Shown: positions 13,237 through 26,715, counted from the first letter of the stretch. The stretch is 64,000 bases of DNA from Ascidia mentula (GCA_947561715.1 OX387205.1:11909001-11973000), one strand, 5' to 3'. Numbers and translations are program-made. Notes: generated by a model from the letters alone, not told the origin.

Positions 13237-16077
13237 TCACTTGGGAATGACAGGTTGATGTGGATCAACTGGTGCGTATTCTTGACACGATGTTGAGTTA
13301 AGAGCTGTGTCCCAAAAACCACCGAACACACAAATCCGGTCCGGCTCACCAACAAGAGCCAGATCTTCATTGATGCACTAAATAACACCGTACAATAGTG
13401 TCAAGGGGGCAGTAAATATCTTTTTGATGTATAATATTTAAGTACGGGACATTATGTTCAGTTTTGCAGATGGGACAAGCATACCTTCAGATTAATGAGC
13501 GATCCCGGTTGAAACCCATGATCGGCTAATTCGGCTTTAGGTCAACAATTGCGTCGTTATGACATTTTTGGGGGATAAGTGCGCCACCAGGTAAAGAAAG
13601 TTAAAAACCACATTCTTAATGCCATAAAATGTCAACCTTGCTATTTATTTTAGATTTAATCCACTATAATTGCGCTAGACCTGTCATCGGTTCGTGTGAC
13701 TCAGGTGGCTGTATTATTTTAATTGCCGTTAAAATTGCGGTTTAAAAACCTTTGTCGAAGCCAAGAAAGTCAATGTGTCGCTTTTTGTTCTTGCTTTTTA
13801 CTGTCTCATTAATTGTCACTGTGACCAACCCACTTAGTGAGTGGGTTTACTGACGTGCCCACTGGTTAGGGTTTGTATTTCAATGAGCTGACAGTGGAAA
13901 AAAGTCCCTCCTTAAGACTTATTGTTACGCAACACACGTAAACAGGTTGCGCGCTTGTCGTCGGTAGAACGAACTAATGGTGAAGTCAAGAGACATCTGT
14001 ATACTATTTGGCTTGCACAGGGCGAGAAATCCAAGTTTAAGTAAAAGACAAAAATACTTTACTTGTCAACGAGAGGGTCAGTGCACTGTTTAACGAGAAT
14101 TCACCGTCATATACTTAGCGTTAAAACCAATCCTACCTGATTTAATGCAATTAACGACGATTTCGGCTACCTGTGCCTTAAATTAAAGTATATGAAATAT
14201 CACACTAGTATGTTGGTAACGAAGAAGACCATTAATAATTTGAAGTGTTAAATTAACACCTTTAGGTGAATTTGAGCGCCGGGAGGAAACATTTGACCGT
14301 TTTCGGACACGCTCACACCATCTGGAAGATCATCAGGTTGAATCGTGCAAGAAATCACTGAAATTAGATTTAAGAGATGTTGGTTTGCAAAATTGATGTA
14401 TGTAAAGCTCACTAATTAAAATTCTTGTTGCCAATGATTACAAAGCACGACTTAAGTCCAAGAATGCAAAAAAATACAATGATTTTTTGCGCAATCCATT
14501 ATTCAAGAGACACCTTGGGTTGTGCAACATATTGAAATCAGCATTTCGCTCAATGAAAAAAATCGTTTATATTTTGCAATTATCCAGATTATGCGCTTAT
14601 ATTTCGAAAATAATCTGTTATGCGGTTTGTGATTTACCATCCCACTTGCAATTAAACAGATATATATGGGTAAACAGATTCTAGGAATATGGTTTTCTAG
14701 GTATATGGGTCGGACGTTGACCGAAGTTGCTAATCGCTTTTTTAACCACACTAAGAATAAAGCTACGCCTACTAGTGAAAATCAACCGCAGAAAACCACC
14801 AAAGGGATGTTCGACGCACTCGTACGAAGTATAATCGAAAGTCCACAACATTCCTGGCAAACAGGTTATTGTAGGGGGGTGACCCTCGGCAAGTTGAAGA
14901 GAGGAGTTTTTACACTAAAGTTGAAATAACAAGAAAATGTCGTTCAGCTAACATAACTTTAAAGCCTAGTTTTCAGAAACAAAGAGGCCGCAAATTAACT
15001 GAAAAAACTGTCAATGTCTTGTATTACAACTGGGTTCAACAACCAAAAAATAAATGAATGAATTACTCGCAGTTCAATGGATTTTCCAACTTTCCAAAGT
15101 TTTTCGTCATCAGGTTGCAATTCTACTCCAACTACGTCTACATCACGTGATAAATCGTTGTAATAAAGCACACAGGGTCGCCCTAAAAACGAAAGTGTTT
15201 GTTATCGTTATATTTTGCAAATTAAATACATTTTCAACAACATAAATAATATAGGGTGCATGTTCGTAAGAGCACTCCAGTACATAAACTTAAATACATG
15301 GGAAATAAAGTTATTCCATTCAAAGATCAACTAAAACTTCCTTGTAGGCGTATATGTGTTGAAATATGAACGGAAAGGTAGAATTTAAAGGTTTAAAATT
15401 CCTAAACTTTTTTTTTTATATGTTTATACCTCCGCTGTGTCATTTACACCCGTCAACTTTCAAATACATTTCCACTGACAAATCACAAAAATACCTTGAC
15501 ATGATGGAATTTCTTGTGACCACTCATCTGTGCAATGTATTTCATCATATACAGGTGTTTTATACCCAGGCGCACAGATCACCTGCACCCTTGATCCATA
15601 TTTCCACCTATCTGTGCTGTTTTCATGATAATCCAGGAATTCCAAGCGACCATTGCTTGGCGTTTTAAGTGGAGGGCAAGGGGCGTGACATGAAGTATTA
15701 TTGGGGTTGACATCCCACAATCCTCCAGGCCCACAATGATATTTCCTCACGCCTATTAAGTCTTTTTCTGAATCAGAGCACTGCAACAAATTGCGTTTCT
15801 AATTTAATTTTAGGAAAATTTTGTTCTCAAACCTGTGGAATTATTTGAAGAAACCCTCTGTACTGACAAAAACTATTATTCAACTAATTGAAGAAAATAT
15901 CCTTTTTGTTATTATCATATCATTGGAAATGTTTTCAGTGTAGTGAAAAACATCTTCCTACTTGTAATGTGATACTTTCACCACCAGGAATCCACTCCTC
16001 ATCTAATGAAACATTATCATATCCAACAACTTCAACCCCGTCTGACAAAAAAGTGGCTTCCAACAGACAAGGCGTAA
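13237..16077 (-). CDS. A2 terminal cassette (C-terminal CCPs)
   Basis: Exons 15962-16077, 15495-15780, 15067-15182, 14800-14914, 14260-14357, 13237-13377. They alternate half-CCP exons ending in phase 0 with exons beginning at the second Cys. Compared with A3, about 1.3 kb is missing at about 14683, taking the Thr-rich linker and one CCP, and about 0.63 kb at 13540/13541, taking one exon and part of the next. Because QIHLK ends in phase 0 and the last exon starts CINEDL in phase 0, the remaining exons still join in frame and end CQEY...VIPK stop. The donor of exon 14800-14914 is GTGGTT instead of the GTGAGA seen in other copies and may be weak. Confidence 0.75.
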
Positions 16078-19000
16078 CTGATAAGTAAAACACCACAGTG
16101 AAAGTTGGCAACCAAGATATCCATTTAGGCTAAACTTAAACACAATATTTGTGAGGTCAACACACTTAGTATATGATTCAAACTCGCCCGGTCGCGTATA
16201 ATATGATTTTTGTGTAGGAAGTAACTAGAAATCGCAAATAGTGTGAGTTTGACCTTCTCTTTTTTGTTTAATTAGTATTTTTTATCACACTGGGATTAGA
16301 AACCAGGATGTCCTGGGCACGAATCCTGATCTTGGTTTATTCTAGGTATATGGTTCAGACGTTGACCGAAGTTGCTAATCGCTTTTTCAACCACACCAAG
16401 AATAAAGCTAGACCTACTAGTGAAAATCAACCACAGAAAACCATTCTCACCAGAGGGACGCTCGACGCACTCATACGAAGTATAATCAAAAGTCCAATAC
16501 ATTCCTGGCAAACAGGTTATTGTAGGGGGGTGACCCTCGGCAAGTTGAAGGGAGGGGTTTTTACACTAAAGTTGAAATAACAAGAAAATGTCGTTCAGCT
16601 AACATAACTTTAAAGCCTAGTTTTCAGAAACAAAGAGGCCGCAAATTAACCGAAAAAACTGTCAATGCCTTGTATTACAACTGGGTTCAACAACCAAAAA
16701 ATCAATGAATGAATTACTTGCAGTTCAATGGATTTTCCAACTTTAAAAAGTTTTTCGTCATCAGTTTTCAATTCTACTCCAACTACGTCTACATCGGGTG
16801 ATAAATCGTTGTAAAAAAACACACAGGGTCGCCCTAAAAACGAAAGTGTTTCTTATCGTTATATTTCGGAAATGAAATACATTTTCAACAACACAAATAA
16901 TTAAGGGTGCGCTTTGGTAAGAGCATTTCAGTACATAAACCTAAATACAGGGGAATTAAAGTTATTCCATTCAGAGAGCAACAAAAACTTCCTTTCAGGC
17001 GTATAAGTGTTGAAATTTCAAAGGAAAGGTAGGATTTAAAGGCTTAAAATTCCTAAACTTTTTCTTTATATTTTTATATCTCCGCTGTGTCATTTACACC
17101 CGTCAACTTTCAAATACATTTCTACTGATAAATCACAAAAATACCTTGACATGTTGGAATTTCTTGTGACCACCCGTCTATGCAATGTATTTCATTGTAT
17201 GCAGGTGTTTCGTACCCTGGCGCACAGATCACCCGCACCCTTGATCCATATTTCCACCTGTCTGTGCTGTTTTCACGATAATCCAGGAACTCCAAGCGTC
17301 CATTGCTTGGCGTTTCAAGTGGAGGGCAAGGGGCGTGACATGAAGCATTATTGGGGTTGACATCCCACAATCCTTCAGGCCCACAATGATATTTCCTCAC
17401 GCCTATTAAGTCTTTTTCTGGATCAGAACACTGCAACAAATTGTGTTTCTCAGTTGTTTGGAAAATTTTGTTCTCAAACCTGTTTAGTTATTTTACGAAA
17501 CCCTTTGTACTGACAGAAACTATTATTCAACTAATTAAAGACAATAACCTTTTTTTATTATCATACAAGGGAAATATTTTCAATATTGTTAAAAACATCT
17601 ACCTACTTGTAATGTGATACTTTCACCACCAGGAATCCACTCCTCATCTAATGAAACATTATCATATCCAACAACTTCAACCCCGTCTGACAAAAACGTG
17701 GCTTCCAACATGCAAGGCGTAACTGATAAGAAAAAAACACTACACTGAAAGTTCTTCAGGATTTGTTGCCTCATGACCTACGTTTACAGGTTGTTTGAGG
17801 ATCAGACCACCCGCCTGCTTCACATACAATGTATTCTGTAGTCGGTCGATAACCTTTACGGCAAATTAACTTTATTCTTGCTCCAGTTTGTCGATTCACT
17901 GACTCTTGGTCAAGAAAAAGGAAAAAACCGTTGGCAGGTTTGTTTAGCAAACTGCACCGAAAAACTGCAAACATTAACAACAAGAAATAAATTCTGACAA
18001 AAAAGAACATTTGTGTAAACTAAGTTGATTTTAACCGGCATAACATTTAAATCTAAATACCAACGCATAACATTTCAACAAGGATATTAACCTACCCTTT
18101 ATTATATCATTACAACCAATTTTACTTACCATCGCAACTTGGAGCTGCATTAGTCCAACCATCTTCAGTACACAGACTTTCAGGAATGTTGGGTTGATAA
18201 CCCTCATTGCATTGCACTGTTACTTGTGTTCCAACATCATTTACATACAAATCCCGGCCATTATACAATAGTCTTCCATTTTCAGGGAGAGGTAATTCAT
18301 TACAACTACTGGCTAAAGGCAAAGGAAATAGGTATTTCTTGCAAAATGACAAGTGGTGGCCACTGTAGCCAACAATGATCTAATTAATTGTAGCACACAA
18401 ATTAAAGCATTTTCATTGATAGAAAAATTTATAAAAAATATTTATGTCTATGTTATGTATAGGCTAAAAGTACCACAACATAGTTTATTCAATGTGTTAC
18501 TTACAAACACATCTCGGTAACTCATCTGACCAGTCTCCCCTTTCTGTGCATGTGATGACTTTATTCTCGCTGGGAAGATAACCTTCATCACAACTTACAA
18601 AAATTGTGGTTCCAAATTCAAAGCCTGAAGCTTGCGTTTCCATGTACTGTATGCTACCATTTGGTGGATTTTGTAATTCTGGACATGTGAGCACTAAATC
18701 AAAGAGTTGATGTGGTAAAAATCAATAAAAAAGAATGTCTTTACATTTGTGAAAATCAATAAAAAATAAAATTTGTAGTATACATACAAAGTCTAGTTTG
18801 GTTTTAAAAACTTGCTAATAAAGCAGCACCTTGCTCACAAACAGTGCCATAAAATCCAGGAAGGCACTGACATGTGCTGTCTTCATGACATGTAGCTCCA
18901 TTCAAACATGGCAAGGAAGCACAAAAACTTATACCTGAAATGATAAGAATGGAAATTCACATGGTATAAAAATTGTGTTTCATGCTACAATAGTATAACA

Positions 19001-22000
19001 ACGAAATTGAACTTACTGCTTTCACAGTGTACACCTGTGTAGCCCGCAGGGCAGACACAAGAACCTATCGCATTACAATGTCCACCATTCAGACACGGAC
19101 AGTCTTAAAAGAATGTTTTTAAAATATAACATAAATCTATTGGAAAAGTGTTCATTTGAAAAACCTCTTTCACAGAGAATTTTTTTAGGATGTGAGCAGT
19201 CTCCATGTCTCCAACATTGCGACGTTGTCCAAATGAGCGTTCGAATCCAGCCACACTTGTAAGTAGACATGGAGGTGCAAGAACCACCAGACCGACGAAC
19301 AACTCCTGAATGCCATTTTTCAAATTCATAAACACTGTTGTCCAACCAGTAAAGTTTCCATCTGTTAGTGTGTTGATCATATCTTTGCTCCAACCCAATC
19401 CAATACAAATCTTAAACAAAACAATGAGGTTTATCTTTCAAAAAATCTTGGACATTGAAAAACATGACACAGATTTTTTTTATTCATCTTTGTCAAATTC
19501 TATTTTAAGGTATTTAAATGTTTGTATTAAACAAAGTTGTGTTATCAAAAAAACTATTTTCATATTTAACTTCCCTGTGGAAACTGGTAATCTTGTGCAA
19601 GTAGGCCTTTTTCATATTTGAATCATTAATATAACTATTGTTAACTTTTACTGATTCAAATGTTATTTGTCAATAACTACCAAAAAATGTTTTTCTTTAA
19701 AAAGAAAGTTGGCCTAAAAATTAAAAAAAAACACATAAACACTACCGTATGGTGTGGAGTTCATATTATTTCCAATGGCTAAAAATACATCTTTTGTTTT
19801 TATCATGACCATGCTAGCACCATAACTTTTACAGTGAACTTTGGCCTGTGGCTGGCTTTTTTTCTCGTCAAAAAACAAATACTCTTTTCCATCATAAAAG
19901 AAAGTGGAACTGGGATCTGAAACAACAGACATTTGGTACCCAATATGTTATTGTAGTCTCTATGAATTGTGAAATAATAAAAGCAACACCTGATAATGGA
20001 CTGCATGGTTCATTTTCACAGTGTTTTCTTTCTACATTTTCCCCCCTGCACATGACAGTATTAGGAGGTGAATTCGGACATTCCCTTCTCCTTAATTGAA
20101 ACCCTGAGCCACATGTGGAAGTGCAAGGACCCCATAAGCTCCATTCACCCCAACTGTTCCACATTGGTTGCAATGGTGGTTGTGGTATTGGCACAATTTG
20201 GTTAGGTTCAGCTGGTATTTCTGAATTGACTAACAGTAAAGGTGAGTCAGTTTATTTTCTACAAAACATAACATTAAATTGACATAATTTTTTTATACAG
20301 CAGGTGATACTGGCAAGAGGTTAAAGGAAGATAATTGTACTAATTTCTGGGAGCAAGCATGTAATGTAGAATGCAACACAAAACACCAAGAATAAAGCTA
20401 CGCCTACTAGTGAAAAACAACCACAGAAAACCATTCTCACCAGAGGGACGTTTGACGCACTCATACGAGGTATAATCGAAAGTCCACAACATTCCTGGCA
20501 AACAGGTTATTGTAGGGGGGTGACCCTCGGCAAGTTGAAGAGAGGGGTTTTTACACTAAAGTTGAAATAACAAGAAAATGTCGTTCAGCTAACATAACTT
20601 CAAAGACTAGTTTTTAGAAACAAAGAGGCCGCAAATTAACTGAAAAAACTCCTGATGTCTTGTATTACAACTGGGTTCAACAACCAAAAAATAAATGAAT
20701 GAATTACTCGCAGTTCAATGGATTTTCCAACTTTCCTAAGTTTTTCGTCATCAGTTTTCAATTCTACTCCAACTACGTCTACATCACGTGATAAATCGTT
20801 GTAATAAAACACACAGGGTCGCCCTAAAAACGAAAGTGTTTGTTATCGTTATATTTTGCAAATTAAATACATTTTCAACAACATAAATAATTAAGGGTGT
20901 GTTTTCGTAAGAGCATTCCAGTACATAAACTTAAATACAGGGGAATTAAAGTTATTCCATTTAGAGAGCAACAAAAACTTCCTTGCAGGCGTATAAGTGT
21001 TTAAATATCAAAGGAAAGGTAGGATTTAAAGGCTTAAAATTCCTAATCTTTTTTTTATATTTTTATACCTCCGCTGTGTCATTTACACCTGTCAACTTTC
21101 AAATACATTTCTACTGACAAATCGCAAAAACACCTTGACATGATGGAATTTCATGTGACCACCCATCTGTGCAATGTATTTCATTGTATGCAGGTGTTTT
21201 GTATCCTGGCGCACAGATCACCCGCACCCTTGATCCATATTTCCATCTGTCTGTGCTGTTTTCATGATAATCCAGAAACTCCAAGCGACCATTGCTTGGC
21301 GTTTCAAGTGGAGGGCAAGGGGCGTGGCATGAAGCATTATTGGGGTGGACATCCCACAATCCTTCAGGCCCACAATGATATTTCCTCACGCCTATTAAGT
21401 CTTTTTCTGGATCAGAACACTGCAACAAATTGTGTTTTGGAGTTGATTTTAATAAAAAAATTTTCTCAAACCTGTGGAATTATTTTGCGAAACCCTCTGT
21501 ATTGACAAAAACTGTGATTCAACTAATTAAAGACAATAACCTTTTTTATTATCATACAAGGGAAATATTTTCAATATTGTTAAAAACATCTACCTACTTG
21601 TAATGTGATACTTTCACCACCAGAAATCCACTCCTCATCTAATGAAACATTTTCATATCCAACAACTTCAACCCCGTCTGACAAAAAAGTGGCTTCCAAC
21701 AGACAAGGCGTAACTGATAAGTAAAAAACACTACAGTGAAAGTTCTTTAGGGTTTGTTGCCTCATAACCTACGTTTACAGGTTGTTTGAGGATCAGACCA
21801 CCCGCCTGCTTCACATGTAATGTGTTCTGTAGTCGGTCGATAACCTTTACTGCAATTTAACTTCATTCGTGCTCCAATTTGTCGATTCAATGACTCTTGG
21901 TCAAGAAAAAGGAAAAAACCGTTTGCAGGATTGTTTACCAAACTGCACTGAAAAACTGCAAACATTAACAACAAGAAATAATTTCTGGCAAAAAAAACAT

Positions 22001-25000
22001 TTCTGTTAACTAAGTTGATTTAAACCGGCATAAGATTTAAATCTAAATATTAAAGTTAGGCACAGATATTTGCAGAGCAACAGTAAAAATAGGAAGGAGA
22101 ATGAGAACAATATTTAAACTGGTGAAAATCAATAAAAAAGGATGTCTTTACAGTTGTGAAAACCAATGAAAAATAAAATTTGTAAATATACATACAAAGT
22201 CTAGTTTTTCTTTTTAAACTTGCTAATAAAGCAGCACCTAGCTCACAAAAAGTGCCATAAAATCCAGGAAGGCACTGACATGTGCTGTTTTCATGACATG
22301 TAGCTCCATTCAAACACGGCAAGGAAGCACAAAAACTTATACCTGAAATGATAAGAAAGGAAATTCAGTTGGTATAAAAATTGTGTTTAATGCTGCAATA
22401 GTATAACAATGAAATTTAACTTACTGCTTTTACAGTGTACACCTGTGTAGCCCACAGGGCAGACGCAAGAACCTGATGCATTACATTGTCCACCATTCAG
22501 ACACGGACAGTCTTAAAAGAATGTTTTTAAAATGTAACATAAATCTAATATATTGGAAAAGTGGTCGTTAGAAAAACCTCTTTCACAGAGAATTTTTTGA
22601 GGATATGAGCAGACTCCGTTTTTCCAATGCTGCGTCTTTGTCCAATTGGGCGTTTGAATCCAGCCACTCTTGCGAGTAGACATGGAGGTGCAATAACCAT
22701 TAGACGGAAGAACAACTCGTGAACGCCAATTTTTTTGTTCATAAACACTGTTGTCCGACCAGTAACGTTTACATCTCCAATATTTAAAATATTTAATACA
22801 TCTATGCCTCAACCCAATCCAATAAAAATCTTAAACAAAACAATGAGGTTTATCTTTTGAAAAATCTTGGACATTGAAAAAACATATAACGTATTTTTTT
22901 CACCTTTGTCAAATTATATATAAAGGTATTTAGATTTTTGTTAACAAAGTTACGTTATCAAAAAACCTATCTTTATACTCAACTTCCCTTTGAAAACTGG
23001 TAATCTTGCACAAGTAGGAGCTTTTTTATGTTTTAAATATTGATAACTATTGTTAAATTTTGTTGATAAATATATTATTTTTAAATAATTACCAAAAAAT
23101 GTTTTTTTTTTAAAAGTTGGCCTTAAATTTTCAAAAAAGCATAAACACTTACCATATAGTGTGGAGTTCATATGATCTCCAATGGCTAAAAATACATCTT
23201 TTGTTTTTATCATGACCATGCTAGCACCATAACTTTTACAGTGAACTTTGGCCTGTGGCTGGCTTTTTTTCTCGTCAAAAAACAAATACTCTTTTCCATC
23301 ATAAAAGAAAGTGGAACTTGGATCTGAAACAACAAACATTTGGTATCAGATATGTTATTGTAGTCTATATGAATTGTGAAATAATAAAAACAACACCTGA
23401 TAATGGACTGCATGGTTCATTTTCACAGTGTTTTCTTTCTACATTTTTCCCCCTGCACATGACAGTATTGGGAGGTGAATTCGGACATTCCCTTCTCCTT
23501 AATTGAAACCCTGAGCCACATTTGGAAGTGCAAGGACCCCATAAGTTCCATTTACCCCAACTGTTCCATGTGACTACCCAAAAAGACCAATTTTGGTAAA
23601 CAGGCGTTGTACTGTGTGGTTAACAATGTACATTGCATAAAATTCTTGGTTACTTCTATGCAATACCTTCACAAGTTGGAGTTTGTGCAGACCATTTACC
23701 CAAATGACAACGAACACTTCGGGCACCAACTAATCGCAAGGTATTGTCACATGCAAAAGTTACCATACTTTCACTCCGATGGGTGATGGAACCACCAGTA
23801 GGTGGTGCAAGATGGCTACAAGCTAAAAAAACATTAAGTGTTTTTTTATAGAATTGTGAGGACATAGTAAAGTAATTGAAACAAAACTAAGCATGTAGCT
23901 ATTTGTTTAATTTGTCAATTTTGGTGGAAAATACATTACTTCAAGTGCATATGAAAAACCTAAGAATTTTCTAGTTAGCTTGTAGTATACTGATACTTTC
24001 AACACTAATTCATTATTAGTGCACATAAACTCTGACTGTGCAGGCTGTACCCATCAATCAGTAAGCAATGAGAGATTTAGAACTGGACAAATAAAAATAA
24101 CGCAAAAGTAAATTTGATTGCAAGGTCAGAATGTTTCTGTTTAAACATTCTAACCATGTAGTCAATGCCAACAAGCAAATTCTTGTCTTTAAGTTATACT
24201 TACGAATTGGATCACAAGAAAGAGGTTGAGGAAACCAAGTTCCTTTAATGGTGCATGTGACATTTCCCTGACCCTGAAGTCTATATCCATTGTTGCATTC
24301 AACTCGAACCACAGAGTTGATAGCATACACATGTTGCAATGGAACAAGGCGGCCATTTCGCACACCAAAATTATTACATTTTACTTCTGCAAATCAATAA
24401 TTATTTCTGTGAATGAAAATTGTGAAATAAATCTGCTAATTCTTGCAAGCACTGAGGCTCTTTTGTTTTTAATCTCTTGTTGTTCTGCATTTTATACACT
24501 GATGATGCTGTTCAAAGCGAAATATATTTGTCTTAAATAACAAGCTGACAAATTTTAACCTACTGGAATACCGTAAATGTTTCCATGTTTGTGGTAAATC
24601 TACATGCCATAACCAGTACAGTTGCATACTAGCATTTAAATTAAATCAAATCAGAAAAAAAATAACCAACCAACACAGCTGGGTTGTGAACTTGACCATT
24701 TTTCTGTTGGTAAACACTCAATGTGGTTTGCGCCTTCTAACCGATAACCATGCAAGCATGTGAAAGCAACTGAGGTTCCCATTGGATGGCCCACACCTGT
24801 CTGTAAACTTGGCTGCATTTCACCATTCTGTAAGTGGTGTATTGGGGGACATTTCTTAACTGAAAAACAATATTTCTTTAAAAATTACAGGATAAAAAAT
24901 TTCTCATGCATTAAGTTTTTAAATATTTTGTGATTAGACATCACATCAAATTTTAGACACTGTATGGTGTTGGTTTTTTCAAAGTCGCAATCCAAATGAA

Positions 25001-26084
25001 CTATTGAGAAAACGACAATAATAAAATACGTGTTTATCTTAATAGTTGGTTGATAGCAGTTACCATGGCAATTGGCAGACCCTTCCCAGATGGCATCGGC
25101 ATTACAAACAGCAAATGAGCTTCCAGTGTTTCGAAATCCCTCGTTGCAGACAAATCGAACACGTGACCCGAAGACGTAATCTACGCCGCGGTCATCCACT
25201 CGGCCATTTGGTGGCGCATCAGGAGCATTACATCGCCTTACTTAAAATATATTTCACTTTATCAGGTGCAAAATACAACTGTAGAAGGTTAGAAATGAAA
25301 CTATCCAATTTTGTAGGTTTAATCTGGTTTTCTTTTGAAATTTGCAGCTTTCAAAAGATCATCAGTGAAAAGGAAAGACAAAACTTAGCATGTTTGTATT
25401 CTTACTTTCACATGACTGTGCGGTTCCCGTCCATTCTCTATCGGCTCCACAGCGTCGAGGTGATTTGTTTGGGGGAACTTTTTCATATCCTAAATAACGA
25501 ATGAAATAAAATACTTTTTTTCGCAAATTGTGGACGCATATATTAATAGAAGTTTTGTTTACTCTAAGCTTTATAGTAAATAAGCATATAGCTAACCGGG
25601 GTTGCACTCATAAGTTATTGCAGCGGCAAAAGAGTAGTCACTCCCGACCACACGACCGTTTTCTGGATCCTCTGGTATTGGACAAGAAACTTTGCCGCAA
25701 AAATGGTTCGACCTCGACCACGTGCCGTCAGCTCGGCAATACACATTTGCATCTCCAGATGAATCATAACCTAATAATAAACAAGGTTAAAGGTTTTTTA
25801 AGAAAACTGATATTGCTTCAAATACAATTAGTTTTTAATGCTTTACGTGACTTGAGTTTAACTTGGTTATTTGTAAAGATTCGATGTTTATCTTTGTATG
25901 TTTATCTGACTAACGTAAACACAGCAAACAAAGTAGCCTGTCGTAAACTTTTACCTGTAAAACAAACATAGTTGACAGCTTGTCCTGGACTGAATGCTGG
26001 TTTTGTGGTATTTGGGTAGGCGTTTTTTCTTCTCTTTGGAACAGTGCATGCAATTTCCGCTATAGCCAAACATAAACCAGACAT
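13237..26084 (-). CDS. Gene A2: expanded CCP/TSP1/lectin/EGF mosaic protein
   Basis: Up to 35 exons with compatible phases, reading from about 26059 to the TGA at 13237-13239. Upstream cassette: 25955-26059, 25597-25770, 25406-25489, 25064-25240, 24671-24859, 24204-24386, 23667-23822 (CCPs), 23397-23573 (TSP1), 23153-23323 and 22578-22829 (lectin), 22425-22511 and 22238-22342 (EGF), 21773-21955, 21598-21713, 21134-21419, 20708-20823, 20441-20555 (CCPs). A second cassette starting at TSP1 follows (16451-20220), then a terminal cassette (13237-16077). The first three exons encode two CCPs split across exons and are absent from units 1 and 3. The start is unsure: an ATG at 26084 gives MSGLCLAIAEIACT, a poor signal peptide, and an acceptor TATAG lies just after it. 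Whether one transcript spans everything is unproven. Confidence 0.7.
16451..20220 (-). CDS. A2 inserted second cassette: TSP1, lectin, EGFs, CCPs
   Basis: Exons 19990-20220 (TSP1, long form), 19746-19916 and 19165-19410 (lectin), 19017-19103 and 18830-18934 (EGF), 18505-18693, 18130-18312, 17782-17964, 17607-17722, 17145-17430, 16718-16833, 16451-16565 (CCPs). This block keeps the two CCPs (18130-18312, 18505-18693) that the upstream A2 cassette lacks between its EGFs and 21773-21955. Block joins are visible at about 20386, where sequence normally upstream of TSP1 runs into sequence normally downstream of a CCP, and at about 16118. Both ends are phase 1, so the block is readable in frame. Confidence 0.8.
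19165..19410 (-). CDS. A2 second-cassette lectin exon (variable)
   Basis: After WIGL it reads EQRYDQHTNRWKLYW, then KWHSGVVRRSGGSC and IRTLIWTTSQCW, ending LCERG. It differs from the A1 exon at many residues although the flanking EGF and first lectin exon are almost the same. Confidence 0.85.
22052..22118 (-). pseudogene. Relic of a signal-peptide exon inside A2 intron
   Basis: Resembles the signal-peptide exon of A3 (44733-44799): the stretch coding for the hydrophobic core and the TCTGC before the donor are recognisable, but there is no initiating ATG and the donor GTAATC is changed. It lies in the intron between EGF 22238-22342 and CCP 21773-21955. Confidence 0.5.
22578..22829 (-). CDS. 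A2 upstream-cassette lectin exon (variable)
   Basis: The most divergent in its first part: after WIGL it reads RHRCIKYFKYWRCKRYW, with two extra residues and two extra Cys, then NWRSRVVLPSNGYC and IQTPNWTKTQHW. The usual Cys before GWIQ is Ser and the one in TQCW is His, so disulphide pairing must differ from the sister copies. Confidence 0.85.
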
Positions 26085-26204
26085 TGTGAAAATTGCAATC
26101 TAAAGTGGTGCTGTCGCGTATTTGTAATTGCGTGATATTATCACTGTGACACTAATCTTCACATTAAATATTTTTTTATTGAGACATCTATTTTTAGAAC
26201 TTAA

Positions 26205-26285
26205 GCACAGATATTTGCAGATAAACAGTAAGAATAGGAAGGCAAATAAAAAAAGTATTTAAACTGTATTTTGCTTGCACAGATA
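26205..26285 (-). pseudogene. Relic of the A signal-peptide exon upstream of A2
   Basis: Aligns by eye with the A3 signal-peptide exon, but the ATG is CTG, a stop follows a few codons later, and the donor region reads AATATC. It lies just upstream of the first A2 CCP exon, where a signal exon would be expected, which suggests that A2 lost its original start. Confidence 0.55.
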
Positions 26286-26689
26286 TGTTCAACAGCCTAA
26301 ACACAGTTATATAGTTTAACTGGTACTGTTGACAATTATTGGCAAGGCAAAAATTTACAAATTTATTTATTCAAATAGGCAAATGAACTCCTTGAATGGA
26401 GGTTTGGGCGCATTGTGTCTGTTTTCAAGAAAACTTGTAATTTCCTGGGCAAAGACCAGTCATTTGCAATTAGTTAATCTGATTTTATAGAGTTATTTGA
26501 TAAATTTCAATTTTAAGCATGACCAACAAAACTGTATGAAAACAAAACGCCTCTTTTAGTTAATTATCTCTATCCCGTGCATAAGGCCCAACCTCACTTA
26601 CACTAAGTATCGATCAGAAGAGATAAGCTGATAATGTGCGAACAAAGAGCACTTTTATCTATATGTGTGTGACGTAATTTGTGACTTAC

Positions 26690-26715
26690 TTCGGTGATGT
26701 GATTTACGGCCAATC
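26690..26715 (-). other. Possible 26-nt leader exon of A2
   Basis: Same acceptor (TTGCAG) and GTAAGT donor as 4863-4888, about 335 bp after the B2 stop. Phase 1 exit would match the first CCP exon at 26059. Coding status unclear. Confidence 0.3.

Noticed and set aside
14667-14929. Continuous frames across the CCP half exon (14800-14914 and copies) suggesting a membrane-spanning tail (VFCGCFSLVGVALFLVWLKK in the 20.4 kb copy).
   Set aside because: The frame differs from that of the CCP and is stopped in other copies. The acceptor at TTTAG|TGTAAAAAC and the GTGAG donor give a proper CCP with matching phases instead.
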